A stretch of DNA of 28,266 bases from JBBREP01 sp036501845 (GTDB taxonomy: Bacteria; Actinomycetota; Acidimicrobiia; IMCC26256; PALSA-610). Location of the stretch: positions 1 through 28,266 of the forward strand of contig DASXZO010000005.1 of the NCBI GenBank assembly GCA_036501845.1. Reading direction: 5' to 3'. A program made the translations under genes and the position numbers. Shown one piece after another: positions 1 to 7,071 of this stretch (its first letter is position 1; each line of letters begins with the position of its first letter). The notes below the pieces were generated by a model that saw only the letters and a list, made by a program, of their open reading frames with translations, ran no database searches and was not told the DNA's origin.

Positions 1-49
1 CGCGTCGTGATGTTTTCGAGCTCAATGAGCCAGAAATCGTCACGACGCG
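1..49. repeat. Near-perfect 49-bp palindrome (long hairpin) at window edge
   Basis: Bases 1-10 are the exact reverse complement of 40-49. The symmetry continues inward around base 25: 14-17 pairs with 33-36 and 20-24 with 26-30, G12 pairs with C38 and T11/G39 is a wobble. Only positions 13, 18 and 19 of the 24-base arm fail to pair. As RNA this is a long interrupted stem with a tiny loop. It could be a terminator of a gene beyond the edge, although no T-run follows on plus, or a REP-like element. It overlaps a possible minus-strand reading frame, which makes that frame less certain. The palindrome may extend past the left edge. Confidence 0.6.
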
Positions 50-68
50 AACGGCTCGGGAGTTTCAT
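1..68 (-). CDS. Possible 5' end of a minus-strand gene, cut by window edge
   Basis: An ATG at 68-66 opens a frame that runs without a stop to the left edge, giving about 22 residues that begin MKLPSRSRRDDFW. A G-rich stretch lies 5-10 bases upstream and could serve as a ribosome site. No family can be recognised from so few residues. The frame coincides with the 49-bp palindrome, so it may be a chance frame through a structural element. It would be divergent from the tRNA gene. Low confidence. Confidence 0.3.
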   Translation of the reverse strand, partial: MKLPSRSRRDDFWLIELENITT

Positions 69-102
69 CGCGGTCCCCACTAAGGTGGGCGGCCGCACCA
101 AA

Positions 103-180
103 CGGGGTGTAGCGCAGCTTGGTTAGCGCGCAGCGTTCGGGACGCTGAGGCCCCGGGTTCAAATCCCGGCACCCCGACCA
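103..180 (+). tRNA. tRNA-Pro (anticodon CGG)
   Basis: The cloverleaf can be drawn directly. The acceptor stem CGGGGTG pairs with CACCCCG. The D arm contains AGCGCAGCTTGG. The anticodon stem CAGCG/CGCTG encloses the loop TTCGGGA, so the anticodon is CGG, which reads the proline codon CCG. The T arm contains GGTTCAAATCC. The discriminator A is followed by an encoded CCA at 178-180. The CCG codon is common in high-GC genomes, so this isoacceptor is expected. A possible terminator hairpin lies a few bases downstream. No copy of the tRNA 3' end was seen elsewhere in the window, so there is no sign of an integrated element using it. Confidence 0.95.
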
Positions 181-184
181 GAAG

Positions 185-207
185 GCTCGAGGTCATCAGC
201 CTCGGGC
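185..207 (+). terminator. Hairpin downstream of tRNA-Pro
   Basis: GCTCGAGG (185-192) can pair with CCTCGGGC (200-207), eight pairs including one T-G wobble, around a 7-base loop. It begins five bases after the CCA end. There is only a short weak T stretch afterwards (211-214), so it is a GC-type terminator or processing structure by position. It also lies beyond the 3' end of the minus-strand regulator gene that stops at 255, so it could serve both sides. Confidence 0.45.
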
Positions 208-254
208 CCCATTTGGAGCGAGCAGCGGGGCGCGTCGACCAGCGACGCGAGACG

Positions 255-3200
255 TCAGAGGCCGGCGCGTGCGAGGAGGCCTTCGACTTCCTCACTGACG
301 CCTGGCGCACCGAGCGATTTCGCAGTGGCGCGGGCTTGCGTGGCGGCTGACGTGCACGCAGCCGATTGCGGCGACTCGATACGCGCGACCACGCCGGCAA
401 TCGCTGCGTGGGTGCGGGCGACGAAGGGCCGCGCATCCATGCGCACTTCGATCTCGAGCGCAGTGTGGAGCTGCGCGAGCGCTTCGTCGTAGCGACCGCA
501 CAGCGCGAGGAGCGTGCCGCGATGGTGGGCGACCGGGCCCCACCATCCGATCAGCGGGCCGACGCGCACGGTGCGGTCGGGAGTTTCCAGCGCGTCGAGC
601 AGCACCGGCGCGTGTTCGACGCCGCCGATCAACGAGCACGTATGCGCCAGGAACGCGACCGGGGCCAACCAGTCGGCGCCGCGTGGCAGCCCCGCGAGGC
701 CGTCGGCAACGAAGCGGGCGACTCCCTCGGCCGCAACGTCGTGCTCACCGGCAAACGCAGCGATCAAGGCAGTGCCGGCCGCGAAGCTGGCGATCGCCGA
801 GTAGTCGTCGGTGGCGAGCAGCAACGGCAGCACATCACGTGCTTGACCGAGATCCACCGCCCGGAGCAGGCCCTGTGCGTAGCCGACGAGCTCGGCATTG
901 GGGTCGCCCGCGGCGCGGCCAAACTCGAGCGCGGCTTCCGATTTCACCGCCGCGTCGTCGTAGTCACCATGGATGAGCGCGATCGTCGCCCGCATCATCG
1001 CCGCCTGCGCACGCTCGCGCGACTCCACGACGCGCTCGGCGATCTCGCCGTAGTGGTCGACCGCGGTGCGCAGCTCGGGCATGTCGGCCTGGTCGAGCGC
1101 CGACAGCGCCTGCGCAAAGCGTGCCGCCGCGAGGACGCGCAGGTCGTTGGCTTCGTCGGCGACACGGGCGAGCGTGCGGGCCACGCGGTCGAGCGTTGCG
1201 GCATCCTCGATGCAGTTGTAGATGCGCGCGTCGCCGAGTTGCAGCAGTGTGGCCGCGCTGGTCTTGGGGTCGACGACGATCTCACACACGGCGGCAGCGA
1301 GCTCGTCTCGCCGACGCGCCTGCTCCGGACTGAAGCCGAGCACGAGCTGCGCGACGAGCATGGCCATGAGCGTCGGCCGGAATTGCAGGTCGTCGTCGGG
1401 AAGCGCACTGAGCGCCGCTTCGAGCGCATCCACTCGTTCGGGATCGATTTCCCAGAAGGGATAGCGGGCACCGAGACCGATCGCGGCCCGAGCCTGGAGT
1501 TCGGCGTCGGCGAGCGCGAGCGCGAGGTGCGTTGCCTCACGGAAACGTGCGTCGGCTTCATCGGCACGACCGCGACGTTGTAGCGCAACGCCGAGTCGCA
1601 CGAGCGCGTCGGCGTGTCCATACGTGGTGCGCTCCCAGAGCGCGGAGGCCTCGGCGTAGCGAGCGATCGCCTCGTCGGCCGCGGCCGACGCCAACGCCGC
1701 GTCACCGGCGCGTACGGACCACATTGCAGCAGTGGCGGACACCGACGGATCGATCGTCGCGGCGGCCGTCCAATGGTGCGCAAGTCGAGCCGCAGGAAGC
1801 TCGTGGTACGCGGTCGAGCGTTCGAGTGCCTCGGCGACGCGCCGGTGAATCGCGGCACGTCGCGTCATCGAGAACGACTCGGTCACGCCGTCGCGTACCA
1901 GCGCGTGAGCAAACGAGAGCGCACCGGGGCCGGCTTCGAGCACCAGCCCTGAGAGCAGCGCGTCGTCGACCGCGTCGACGAGGTGCACGCCGTCGAGCCC
2001 GCTCGCCTCGAGCGCGAGCGGCACCTCGAACTCACGGCCGATCACAGCGCCCGCGGCAAGGAGATCGGTCGTGTCCTTCGGCAACGACATCAGCCGCCGC
2101 GCCACGGTCTCGCGCACGCGTTCGGGAACCCCCACGTTGGCCGCGGCGCGCAGCGCGACATGGGCGCCCTCGTCGACGACGACACCCGAGTCGATGAGGT
2201 GCAACGTCAGCTCTTCGACGAAGAAGGGGTTGCCATCGGTGGTGCCGCGGATCGACGTGAGGGCCTGCGCATCCGGTGGCGCGCCCGCGACGTCGGCGAC
2301 GAGTGCGGCCAGGGCAACATCATCGAGCCCGGTCACATGCACACGCGACATCGCGGCGTGGCGCGCCGCGTCGCTGAGCCGGCCGGCAACCCGCTGGTCG
2401 AGCTCGTGCTCGCGTGCCGTCACCACGAACACGACGTTGCGCAACGTGGAGTCGCGCACGAGAAACGCCAGCAACGCGATCGTCGCGTCGTCGGCCCAAT
2501 GCAAGTCATCGAGCACGACGAGCGCCGGCGCAACTGTCTTGAGCACCGCTGCGACCGCTTCGAACAGTCGGCGCTGTTCAGTGGACTCGTCGGCACGGAC
2601 CGGCGGAGGGAGCGGGCCGATCACGGTGTCGATCTCCGGGAGCAGCCGGGCGATTTCACCGCAGTCGGCGAGCGCGCGAGCAAGAGTGTCGCGGTCGCCG
2701 TACGCGACCAGGGGCCGGAGCAGCTCGACCCACGGAGCGAAGGCACCGAGCGGCTCCTCGCTGCTCCGGCCCCATCCGATTGTGACGGCCTCGGCCTCGT
2801 GCAGCGTGCACGCCAGTTCGGCGACGAGGCGCGTCTTGCCGATCCCCGCTTCGCCGACGACCGGCACGAAGCGATCGCGCCGCGACCATGCTCGATGGAG
2901 CGCATCGAACTCAGCGGTCCGGCCCACGAAGCGAGTGCGCCAACGCCGATCGATGACTGCGGGCAGCGGTGCGGTCCGAGCGGCGGCCGGTGTGTGAGGC
3001 GCCGGCTCCGCCCGCACGGCCGCCGAGTCGCGAGGCGGCGCGAGATCCAACGGTTCCGCGGCGGGCGCACCCTCGTCACGAACGCTTGCGGCACGCGAGA
3101 GGACGGCCAACTGGTCGGAGTCGAGGTCGAGCGCTTTCGCGAGTTGGCGGATCGTCGACAGCCGCGGCGAGCGGCGGCCCCGCTCGAGCGCAGCGATCGC

Positions 3201-3296
3201 GGTCGCGCTCATCGCCGCCCGCTCGGCGAGCGCTTCCTGGGTGAGGCTCGCTGCGAGACGGTGGTCGCGCAGCACTGTTCCGAATGAACCCGCCAT
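255..3296 (-). CDS. XRE-family HTH / AAA ATPase transcriptional regulator with helical-repeat C-terminus
   Basis: 1013 residues. Residues about 6-65 form an XRE/Cro-type helix-turn-helix (TQEALAERAAMSATAIAALE core). A Pro/Ala-rich linker (about 75-115) follows. An AAA_16-like NTPase domain starts at FVGRTAEF (about 123); Walker A is GEAGIGKT (148-155) and Walker B is ALVVLDDLHWADD (258-270). The remaining ~600 residues are Ala-rich helices of the TPR/MalT-like type. There is no LuxR-type HTH at the C-terminus, so DNA binding must come from the N-terminus. This layout resembles LAL/MalT-like signalling ATPases in which ATP and an effector control a DNA-binding head; the effector is unknown. 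The ATG at 3296 begins immediately before a typical XRE domain. It is divergent from the collagen-like gene, which is therefore a possible target. A TACAAT -10-like element lies 24 bases upstream of the start. Confidence 0.85.
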   Translation of the reverse strand: MAGSFGTVLRDHRLAASLTQEALAERAAMSATAIAALERGRRSPRLSTIRQLAKALDLDSDQLAVLSRAASVRDEGAPAAEPLDLAPPRDSAAVRAEPAPHTPAAARTAPLPAVIDRRWRTRFVGRTAEFDALHRAWSRRDRFVPVVGEAGIGKTRLVAELACTLHEAEAVTIGWGRSSEEPLGAFAPWVELLRPLVAYGDRDTLARALADCGEIARLLPEIDTVIGPLPPPVRADESTEQRRLFEAVAAVLKTVAPALVVLDDLHWADDATIALLAFLVRDSTLRNVVFVVTAREHELDQRVAGRLSDAARHAAMSRVHVTGLDDVALAALVADVAGAPPDAQALTSIRGTTDGNPFFVEELTLHLIDSGVVVDEGAHVALRAAANVGVPERVRETVARRLMSLPKDTTDLLAAGAVIGREFEVPLALEASGLDGVHLVDAVDDALLSGLVLEAGPGALSFAHALVRDGVTESFSMTRRAAIHRRVAEALERSTAYHELPAARLAHHWTAAATIDPSVSATAAMWSVRAGDAALASAAADEAIARYAEASALWERTTYGHADALVRLGVALQRRGRADEADARFREATHLALALADAELQARAAIGLGARYPFWEIDPERVDALEAALSALPDDDLQFRPTLMAMLVAQLVLGFSPEQARRRDELAAAVCEIVVDPKTSAATLLQLGDARIYNCIEDAATLDRVARTLARVADEANDLRVLAAARFAQALSALDQADMPELRTAVDHYGEIAERVVESRERAQAAMMRATIALIHGDYDDAAVKSEAALEFGRAAGDPNAELVGYAQGLLRAVDLGQARDVLPLLLATDDYSAIASFAAGTALIAAFAGEHDVAAEGVARFVADGLAGLPRGADWLAPVAFLAHTCSLIGGVEHAPVLLDALETPDRTVRVGPLIGWWGPVAHHRGTLLALCGRYDEALAQLHTALEIEVRMDARPFVARTHAAIAGVVARIESPQSAACTSAATQARATAKSLGAPGVSEEVEGLLARAGL

Positions 3297-3320
3297 AACG
3301 ATCGCCCCCGACCGGCGCCG

Positions 3321-3326
3321 ATTGTA
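3321..3326 (-). promoter_or_regulatory. Candidate -10 element for the XRE/AAA regulator
   Basis: Read on the minus strand this is TACAAT, one mismatch from TATAAT, 24 bases before the ATG at 3296. No convincing -35 hexamer is present at 17 bp. A TTGACC occurs only 7 bp upstream, too close to act as a -35 for this element. Suggestive only. Confidence 0.3.
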
Positions 3327-3370
3327 CGCAAGCGGTCAATTCGGTCGCGTGGAGCATGCCGATCGCGCCC

Positions 3371-3409
3371 TGCACGGTGCAAACGCCGATGTGAGGGCAA
3401 CGTGAGGGC
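3371..3409. promoter_or_regulatory. Operator-like repeats between regulator and collagen-like gene
   Basis: Two elements sit in the 239-bp divergent spacer. TGCACGGTGCA (3371-3381) is a perfect palindrome around its central G. GTGAGGGC occurs twice, at 3391-3398 and 3402-3409, in direct orientation with an 11-bp period, which places both copies on the same face of the helix. Such direct repeats are typical sites for cooperative regulator binding. The nearby XRE/AAA protein is the obvious candidate, but that is inference. The rest of the spacer (3297-3370, 3410-3518) shows no further clear structure. Confidence 0.45.
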
Positions 3410-3535
3410 GCTGTCGGTGGCGGCCGAGCGGCTGCGACCCCACAATGCAGAAGTCGAACGCACCGCATCGAAGCCGACGAGCCACCTCACCGGGTGCCCG
3501 AACTTCGAAGCAACCATCGAGGAGGACCCATCATC

Positions 3536-4345
3536 ATGAACACTCGACACCGGCTCACCGTCGCCGCCACCGCAATCTCCACCGCAGCACTCGCCCTCGT
3601 GGGACTCGGCGGGGGTGCCGCCCTCGCGAGCAGCAACACCGTCACCACGGCTCCGACCACGATCAAGGCCTGCTACAAGACGGGCACCGCGCTCGTCCCG
3701 CTCTCGCACGTCGGCTCCGCAGTCACGTGCCCGACGGGTGACACGGCCCTCACGTGGAACACGGTCGGTCCGCAGGGTCCCCAAGGCGCGCAGGGTGCGC
3801 AGGGACTGAAGGGTGCCCAAGGACTGAAGGGTGCACAAGGACCGCAGGGCGCGCAGGGAAGCCAGGGCCCTCAAGGAGCGCAGGGGCCGCAGGGCGCGCA
3901 AGGCCCGCAGGGCCCAGCCGGTGTGGCGCAGGGAATCTCGGCGATCAGCTCTACCTCTGTCGACCTGAACAAGATCCAAACGCTCACGACGGTGATGACG
4001 TCCGGTGCCGCGCCGACGAGCGGCACCTACTACCTCAACGCGAGCATCATGGCCGTCGTCGCCCAGGGTGACACGCTCGCATGCATCTACGCCGAAGACG
4101 GTGGTACGACAGGGGCCTTCGCAACGGTAGGTCCGGTCGCGAACCAGACCTACGAGACGCTGCCGCTCGTAGGCAGTGTGCCCGTGCCTGCCGGCACAGC
4201 GGTGCAGGTGCAATGCACCGGCTACATCGGCGCGTCGGCCACGTCGTTCTACAACGGTGCCATCACGGGCGTACTGATCAACGGCGCCGCAGGCAACAGT
4301 GCTTCGGTCGCACCAGCCCGCCACTCCTTGCCGCCGAAGCCGTAA
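3536..4345 (+). CDS. Secreted collagen-like protein with C-terminal globular domain
   Basis: 269 residues. The start is the ATG at 3536 because a strong Shine-Dalgarno GAGGAGGA (3519-3526) lies 9 bases upstream and the next residues form a signal peptide (basic MNTRHR, hydrophobic core 8-28, likely cleavage after ALA around 29-31). A small domain (about 32-77) holds Cys46 and Cys65 in the ACYKTG...TCPTGDTALTWN pattern often seen just before collagen-like tracts in Actinobacteria. Residues 78-128 are 17 uninterrupted Gly-X-Y triplets. The C-terminal ~140 residues have a beta-rich look with two further Cys, plausibly a C1q-like trimerising head. It is probably a surface or extracellular trimer used for adhesion or as matrix; no LPXTG sorting signal or membrane anchor is visible. 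A divergent regulator lies upstream and two hairpins downstream. Confidence 0.85.
   Translation: MNTRHRLTVAATAISTAALALVGLGGGAALASSNTVTTAPTTIKACYKTGTALVPLSHVGSAVTCPTGDTALTWNTVGPQGPQGAQGAQGLKGAQGLKGAQGPQGAQGSQGPQGAQGPQGAQGPQGPAGVAQGISAISSTSVDLNKIQTLTTVMTSGAAPTSGTYYLNASIMAVVAQGDTLACIYAEDGGTTGAFATVGPVANQTYETLPLVGSVPVPAGTAVQVQCTGYIGASATSFYNGAITGVLINGAAGNSASVAPARHSLPPKP
3767..3919 (+). repeat. Collagen Gly-X-Y coding repeat (17 triplets)
   Basis: This 9-bp-periodic DNA encodes 17 Gly-X-Y triplets: seven GAQ, six GPQ, two GLK, one GSQ and a final GPA. Gln fills the Y position in 14 of 17 triplets and there is no acidic residue. The DNA copies vary at third positions, so the repeat is not freshly duplicated. 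Antisense reading of this tract produces a spurious Leu/Arg-rich frame. Confidence 0.9.
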
Positions 4346-4356
4346 CCGACGGCTTC
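4336..4356 (+). terminator. Stop-codon hairpin of the collagen-like gene
   Basis: GAAGCCG (4336-4342) pairs perfectly with CGGCTTC (4350-4356). The loop of seven bases contains the TAA stop codon. It lies 20 bases before a second, much longer hairpin, so the two may act together at the mRNA 3' end. Confidence 0.5.
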
Positions 4357-4375
4357 ATCATCCGTACAGCGCACT

Positions 4376-4418
4376 GCAATCGCTCAGAGTCGGCGTCCAA
4401 CCGGCTCTGGGCGATTGC
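4376..4418. terminator. Strong bidirectional terminator hairpin
   Basis: Bases 4376-4393 pair with 4401-4418 over 18 positions (two T-G wobbles, no mismatch) around the 7-base loop CGTCCAA. It lies between the 3' ends of the convergent collagen-like and methyltransferase genes, 31 bp and 34 bp from them, and so can terminate both. There is no T-tract on either side, as is common in high-GC actinobacteria. Confidence 0.8.
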
Positions 4419-4451
4419 GCGTGTGCGACAGGTAGGCACGCCGGTGGAACC

Positions 4452-5255
4452 TCAGGCGCCGCGCACGATGGCCACGCCGAACGAGGTGGACACGTAGCGG
4501 TCGATCCGCAGCTTCAGATGAATGTCTTGCTTGTACGGCGGCTCGTCGACATGGAGATCCTCGGGTTCGCGGCCGAGATCGAACCTGAGTTGCACCGAGT
4601 GCCCCGCGCCGCGGAAGTGCTCGGCCAACGCTTGAAGATCACGGCGGCGGAACAGCACCTCGGGCCCGCTCGTGAGCGTCTTGCGGTTCGACGACGTGTT
4701 GAACTCCGTGGTGTGGAGCGCGATCCCGCCCACTCGCAGGCATGACATCTGCGCGTCGAGGAAGGCGACCGCGGCATCAAGCGAACCGAGGTGCTCGATC
4801 GCACACGACGACCACGTGAGATCGAAGTCGCGTAGATCGTCGGGGACCGCGCGCATGTCGACGTAGCGGAACTCGACGTCGGGGCCGAAGTAATTCGTGT
4901 CATCGCCGCTGTGCTGTTCGCCTTCGATCCAGTGCGCCGCGGCATCGTCAGTGGGCGCGAGGTCGGTGGCCACCACCGACATGCCCGAGCGCGCGAAGAG
5001 TCCGGCCAGCGGTTCGCGCCCGACACCAAAACCGAGCGCGCGACAGCCCGCGAGAAGCACGCCTGCCGCGTCGGCCGATTGCGCGATCCAGCACCACTCC
5101 CAAAGCTTGCGGTGCGGGGTGAACGGCAATTGCAATTCGTCCACCCAGTGCTGGAACTCTGGGCTCCGCATCTGTGCGAACGTGCACGGCTCGGACACGA
5201 TCGTGCCGCCGTTGCCGCTGCCCGCGTTCGCTCCCACATCCTTGCGAAATCCCAC
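4452..5255 (-). CDS. SAM-dependent methyltransferase (class I)
   Basis: 267 residues. A Rossmann-type SAM site is visible: RALGFGVGREPLAGLFA resembles motif I with its glycine-rich turn, then VVATDLAP supplies the acidic strand-2 residue, and SSCAIEHLGSLDAA matches the motif IV/post-IV region of Methyltransf_11-like enzymes. The HRKLWEWCWIAQ segment before motif I is typical of a subgroup of actinobacterial and cyanobacterial methyltransferases often found in surface-polysaccharide loci. The substrate cannot be named. The first start is a GTG at 5255 with poor ribosome-site evidence; later GTG codons at residues 7 or 20 are possible, because conserved sequence only begins near CTFAQMRSPEF. 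The gene lies 58 bp after a membrane protein gene on the same strand, separated by a hairpin. Confidence 0.8.
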   Translation of the reverse strand: MGFRKDVGANAGSGNGGTIVSEPCTFAQMRSPEFQHWVDELQLPFTPHRKLWEWCWIAQSADAAGVLLAGCRALGFGVGREPLAGLFARSGMSVVATDLAPTDDAAAHWIEGEQHSGDDTNYFGPDVEFRYVDMRAVPDDLRDFDLTWSSCAIEHLGSLDAAVAFLDAQMSCLRVGGIALHTTEFNTSSNRKTLTSGPEVLFRRRDLQALAEHFRGAGHSVQLRFDLGREPEDLHVDEPPYKQDIHLKLRIDRYVSTSFGVAIVRGA

Positions 5256-5295
5256 CTTCGCACCGTATCTCGCAGCGCGCGATCTCGATCGTTGA

Positions 5296-5318
5296 GCTAG
5301 CGGACCGCGACCGCTAGC
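5296..5318 (-). terminator. Hairpin at 3' end of the membrane protein gene
   Basis: GCTAGCGG (5296-5303) pairs perfectly with CCGCTAGC (5311-5318) around a 7-base loop. The stem contains the minus-strand TAG stop (5316-5314). Its position suggests termination or attenuation between the membrane protein gene and the methyltransferase gene downstream. Confidence 0.6.
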
Positions 5319-7017
5319 AAGTCTGGCGGAACAGGCCCTCCACGATGAACACCTGAGTGGAGCGGTCGGCGAGAGAGTTCAGCCGAGCCGCTTCGCCGCG
5401 CGGCAACTTGGCGTGGGTGATGAGGTTGGCGAGTTGGAGCGCCTTGTATTCCTTGTTCTGTGCCGGCGTGAGCGCCGACGTCGCAACGACGGTGTGCGGA
5501 TGGAGGGCCAGCACGCACGAGTTCTGCGGTGAGAGATTGCCGTTCGGATACACGGGGATGATCGTGTACGCGTTGTAGGGGCGGGACGGCAGCTCGCCGC
5601 GCACATAACCCCACTTGTGCAGGCGCGCCGAACCGTCGAGCGTGTGCACGTCGTAGCGCTCCGCAAGCGTGGCGATGATCCCTGGCGCAACGATGCCGTC
5701 TTCATCGTCGAGGTAGTCGACCACGATCGGCCGGCGCGGCGCGCCGACGCGCGCGCGGAACTGTGCCGACGCGGTGCGGATGATCGGCGCCCACGTCTGC
5801 TGCGGTAACTGCGCGTTGCGTGGCTCCCACACCGCGCTCACCACCACAACCGCAGCGATCGCCACCACGCCGACGGCGCGCACCGCGGCGTGCGGCACCG
5901 CGTCGAACGACACGATCGTCATCAACGCCAGCCAGAAGAAGACAGCCGCGGCGGCAACCAGGAACGTCACGAGGTAGACGAAGAGGAACCCCTCGAGGCC
6001 CGCGGCAAGAAACGGTGACACACCCGCGAGCGCGAGTGCGGGAACCACGTACACCCGTGCCGGTGCGCGCGACACGGCGGCGGCGACCATCGCCACGCCG
6101 ATCACCCCCGCAGGGAGCAACCAGAGCGTGCTCGCGGCGGTGACCCCGCCGAACCCTGTCGGCTGGCCGCCCACGACGAGCGGACCCCACAGCGCGTATT
6201 CGCGTCCGAGCAGGTGCATCGCGTCGGGCAAGCCGAGCTGCTGGTGGGTCAGCGTGAGGTAGCGGCGGATGCGGTCGACGTTCCTCGTCACGAACAACGT
6301 GTCGATCACCACCGGCAACCAGAACACGGTGAGGATCGCGATCACAGGGCCGCGCGGCACCTTCGGGCCGCGTTCCTCCGACCGGCTGATCCACGCACCG
6401 ATCGTCGCAGCCACGGCAAGCACGACGACGAGGAACAAGAACGACAGGTGCGCTTGCGCGGCGAGCGAACCGAACACGATGGTCCAGGTCCACGCCTGCG
6501 GGCGCCGCCTCGACGCGATCGCGATCACGCCGACTGCGAACGCGAACAACCACACCACCGGCGGGTACGGATTCCAGAAGTCGCCGAGCTCCCGCCCGCC
6601 GAGCGAATGAGCAATGAGCACCGCGATCAACGCAGTGGCGAGGGCCTCGGCATTACCGAACCACCGCCGCGCGGCAACGACGGTGGCCGACAGCGTGAGG
6701 CCGTTGACGACGGCCATCAACGCGAAGGCACGCGGCACGGAGTTCCAACTGAGCCGCTTCAGTGCCCAGACCACCCAGAAGATGCTCGGACCGGGATGAT
6801 TCCAGTTGTGGGTGGAGTACGCGCCCGTGAGCGGCGTGTGCACAGTGAACACGTCGTCGGCCCGCAGCCACATCGCGGCCCAATCGCCCACGGGCGTCCA
6901 CGGCTTCGTCCAGAGACTCGCGGCAACGACGACACCGATGATCGTGGGCGCGGCCACCACAAAGCGCGCGATCCAGGTGCGCGCGTTGGCGCCGCCACCA
7001 ACCCCCCGCGTGGTCAC
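5314..7017 (-). CDS. Polytopic membrane protein, GT-C glycosyltransferase-like
   Basis: 567 residues with roughly ten hydrophobic segments: about 18-36, then a long first extracytoplasmic loop, then a series from ~95 to ~405 (for example IIGVVVAASLW, LATALIAVLIAHSL, FLFLVVVLAVAATIGAW). The first loop contains GDWAAMWLRADD and TPLTGAYSTHNWNHPGP. An acidic first loop after helix 1 is typical of GT-C-fold glycosyltransferases that use polyprenyl-linked sugars, and the WNHPGP motif recurs in an uncharacterised family from Acidimicrobiia-like genomes. The last ~150 residues form a soluble, probably extracytoplasmic domain. Function in envelope glycan or arabinan-type assembly is inference; the family is formally uncharacterised. 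It is followed by a hairpin and a methyltransferase gene, and preceded by an SDR gene 54 bp away, all on minus. Confidence 0.75.
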   Translation of the reverse strand: MTTRGVGGGANARTWIARFVVAAPTIIGVVVAASLWTKPWTPVGDWAAMWLRADDVFTVHTPLTGAYSTHNWNHPGPSIFWVVWALKRLSWNSVPRAFALMAVVNGLTLSATVVAARRWFGNAEALATALIAVLIAHSLGGRELGDFWNPYPPVVWLFAFAVGVIAIASRRRPQAWTWTIVFGSLAAQAHLSFLFLVVVLAVAATIGAWISRSEERGPKVPRGPVIAILTVFWLPVVIDTLFVTRNVDRIRRYLTLTHQQLGLPDAMHLLGREYALWGPLVVGGQPTGFGGVTAASTLWLLPAGVIGVAMVAAAVSRAPARVYVVPALALAGVSPFLAAGLEGFLFVYLVTFLVAAAAVFFWLALMTIVSFDAVPHAAVRAVGVVAIAAVVVVSAVWEPRNAQLPQQTWAPIIRTASAQFRARVGAPRRPIVVDYLDDEDGIVAPGIIATLAERYDVHTLDGSARLHKWGYVRGELPSRPYNAYTIIPVYPNGNLSPQNSCVLALHPHTVVATSALTPAQNKEYKALQLANLITHAKLPRGEAARLNSLADRSTQVFIVEGLFRQTC

Positions 7018-7035
7018 AGACGAAGCCTACGAGCG

Positions 7036-7053
7036 GGCGCGTGGATGCGCGCC
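7036..7053 (-). terminator. Small hairpin between SDR and membrane protein genes
   Basis: GGCGCG (7036-7041) pairs with CGCGCC (7048-7053) around a 6-base loop, in the 54-bp gap after the SDR gene and just ahead of the membrane protein start. There is no T-tract. It is weak and could be chance at this GC content. Confidence 0.3.
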
Positions 7054-7071
7054 GACCCCGCAGCCTCGAGA

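Noticed and set aside
103..180. tRNA-Pro as an integration site of a mobile element
   Set aside because: No second copy of the tRNA 3' end and no integrase were seen in the window.
3209..4324. Long minus-strand frame with striking Leu/Arg repeats
   Set aside because: It is the antisense of the collagen Gly-X-Y tract; the repeat comes from the plus-strand codons, and the plus gene has a signal peptide and strong ribosome site.
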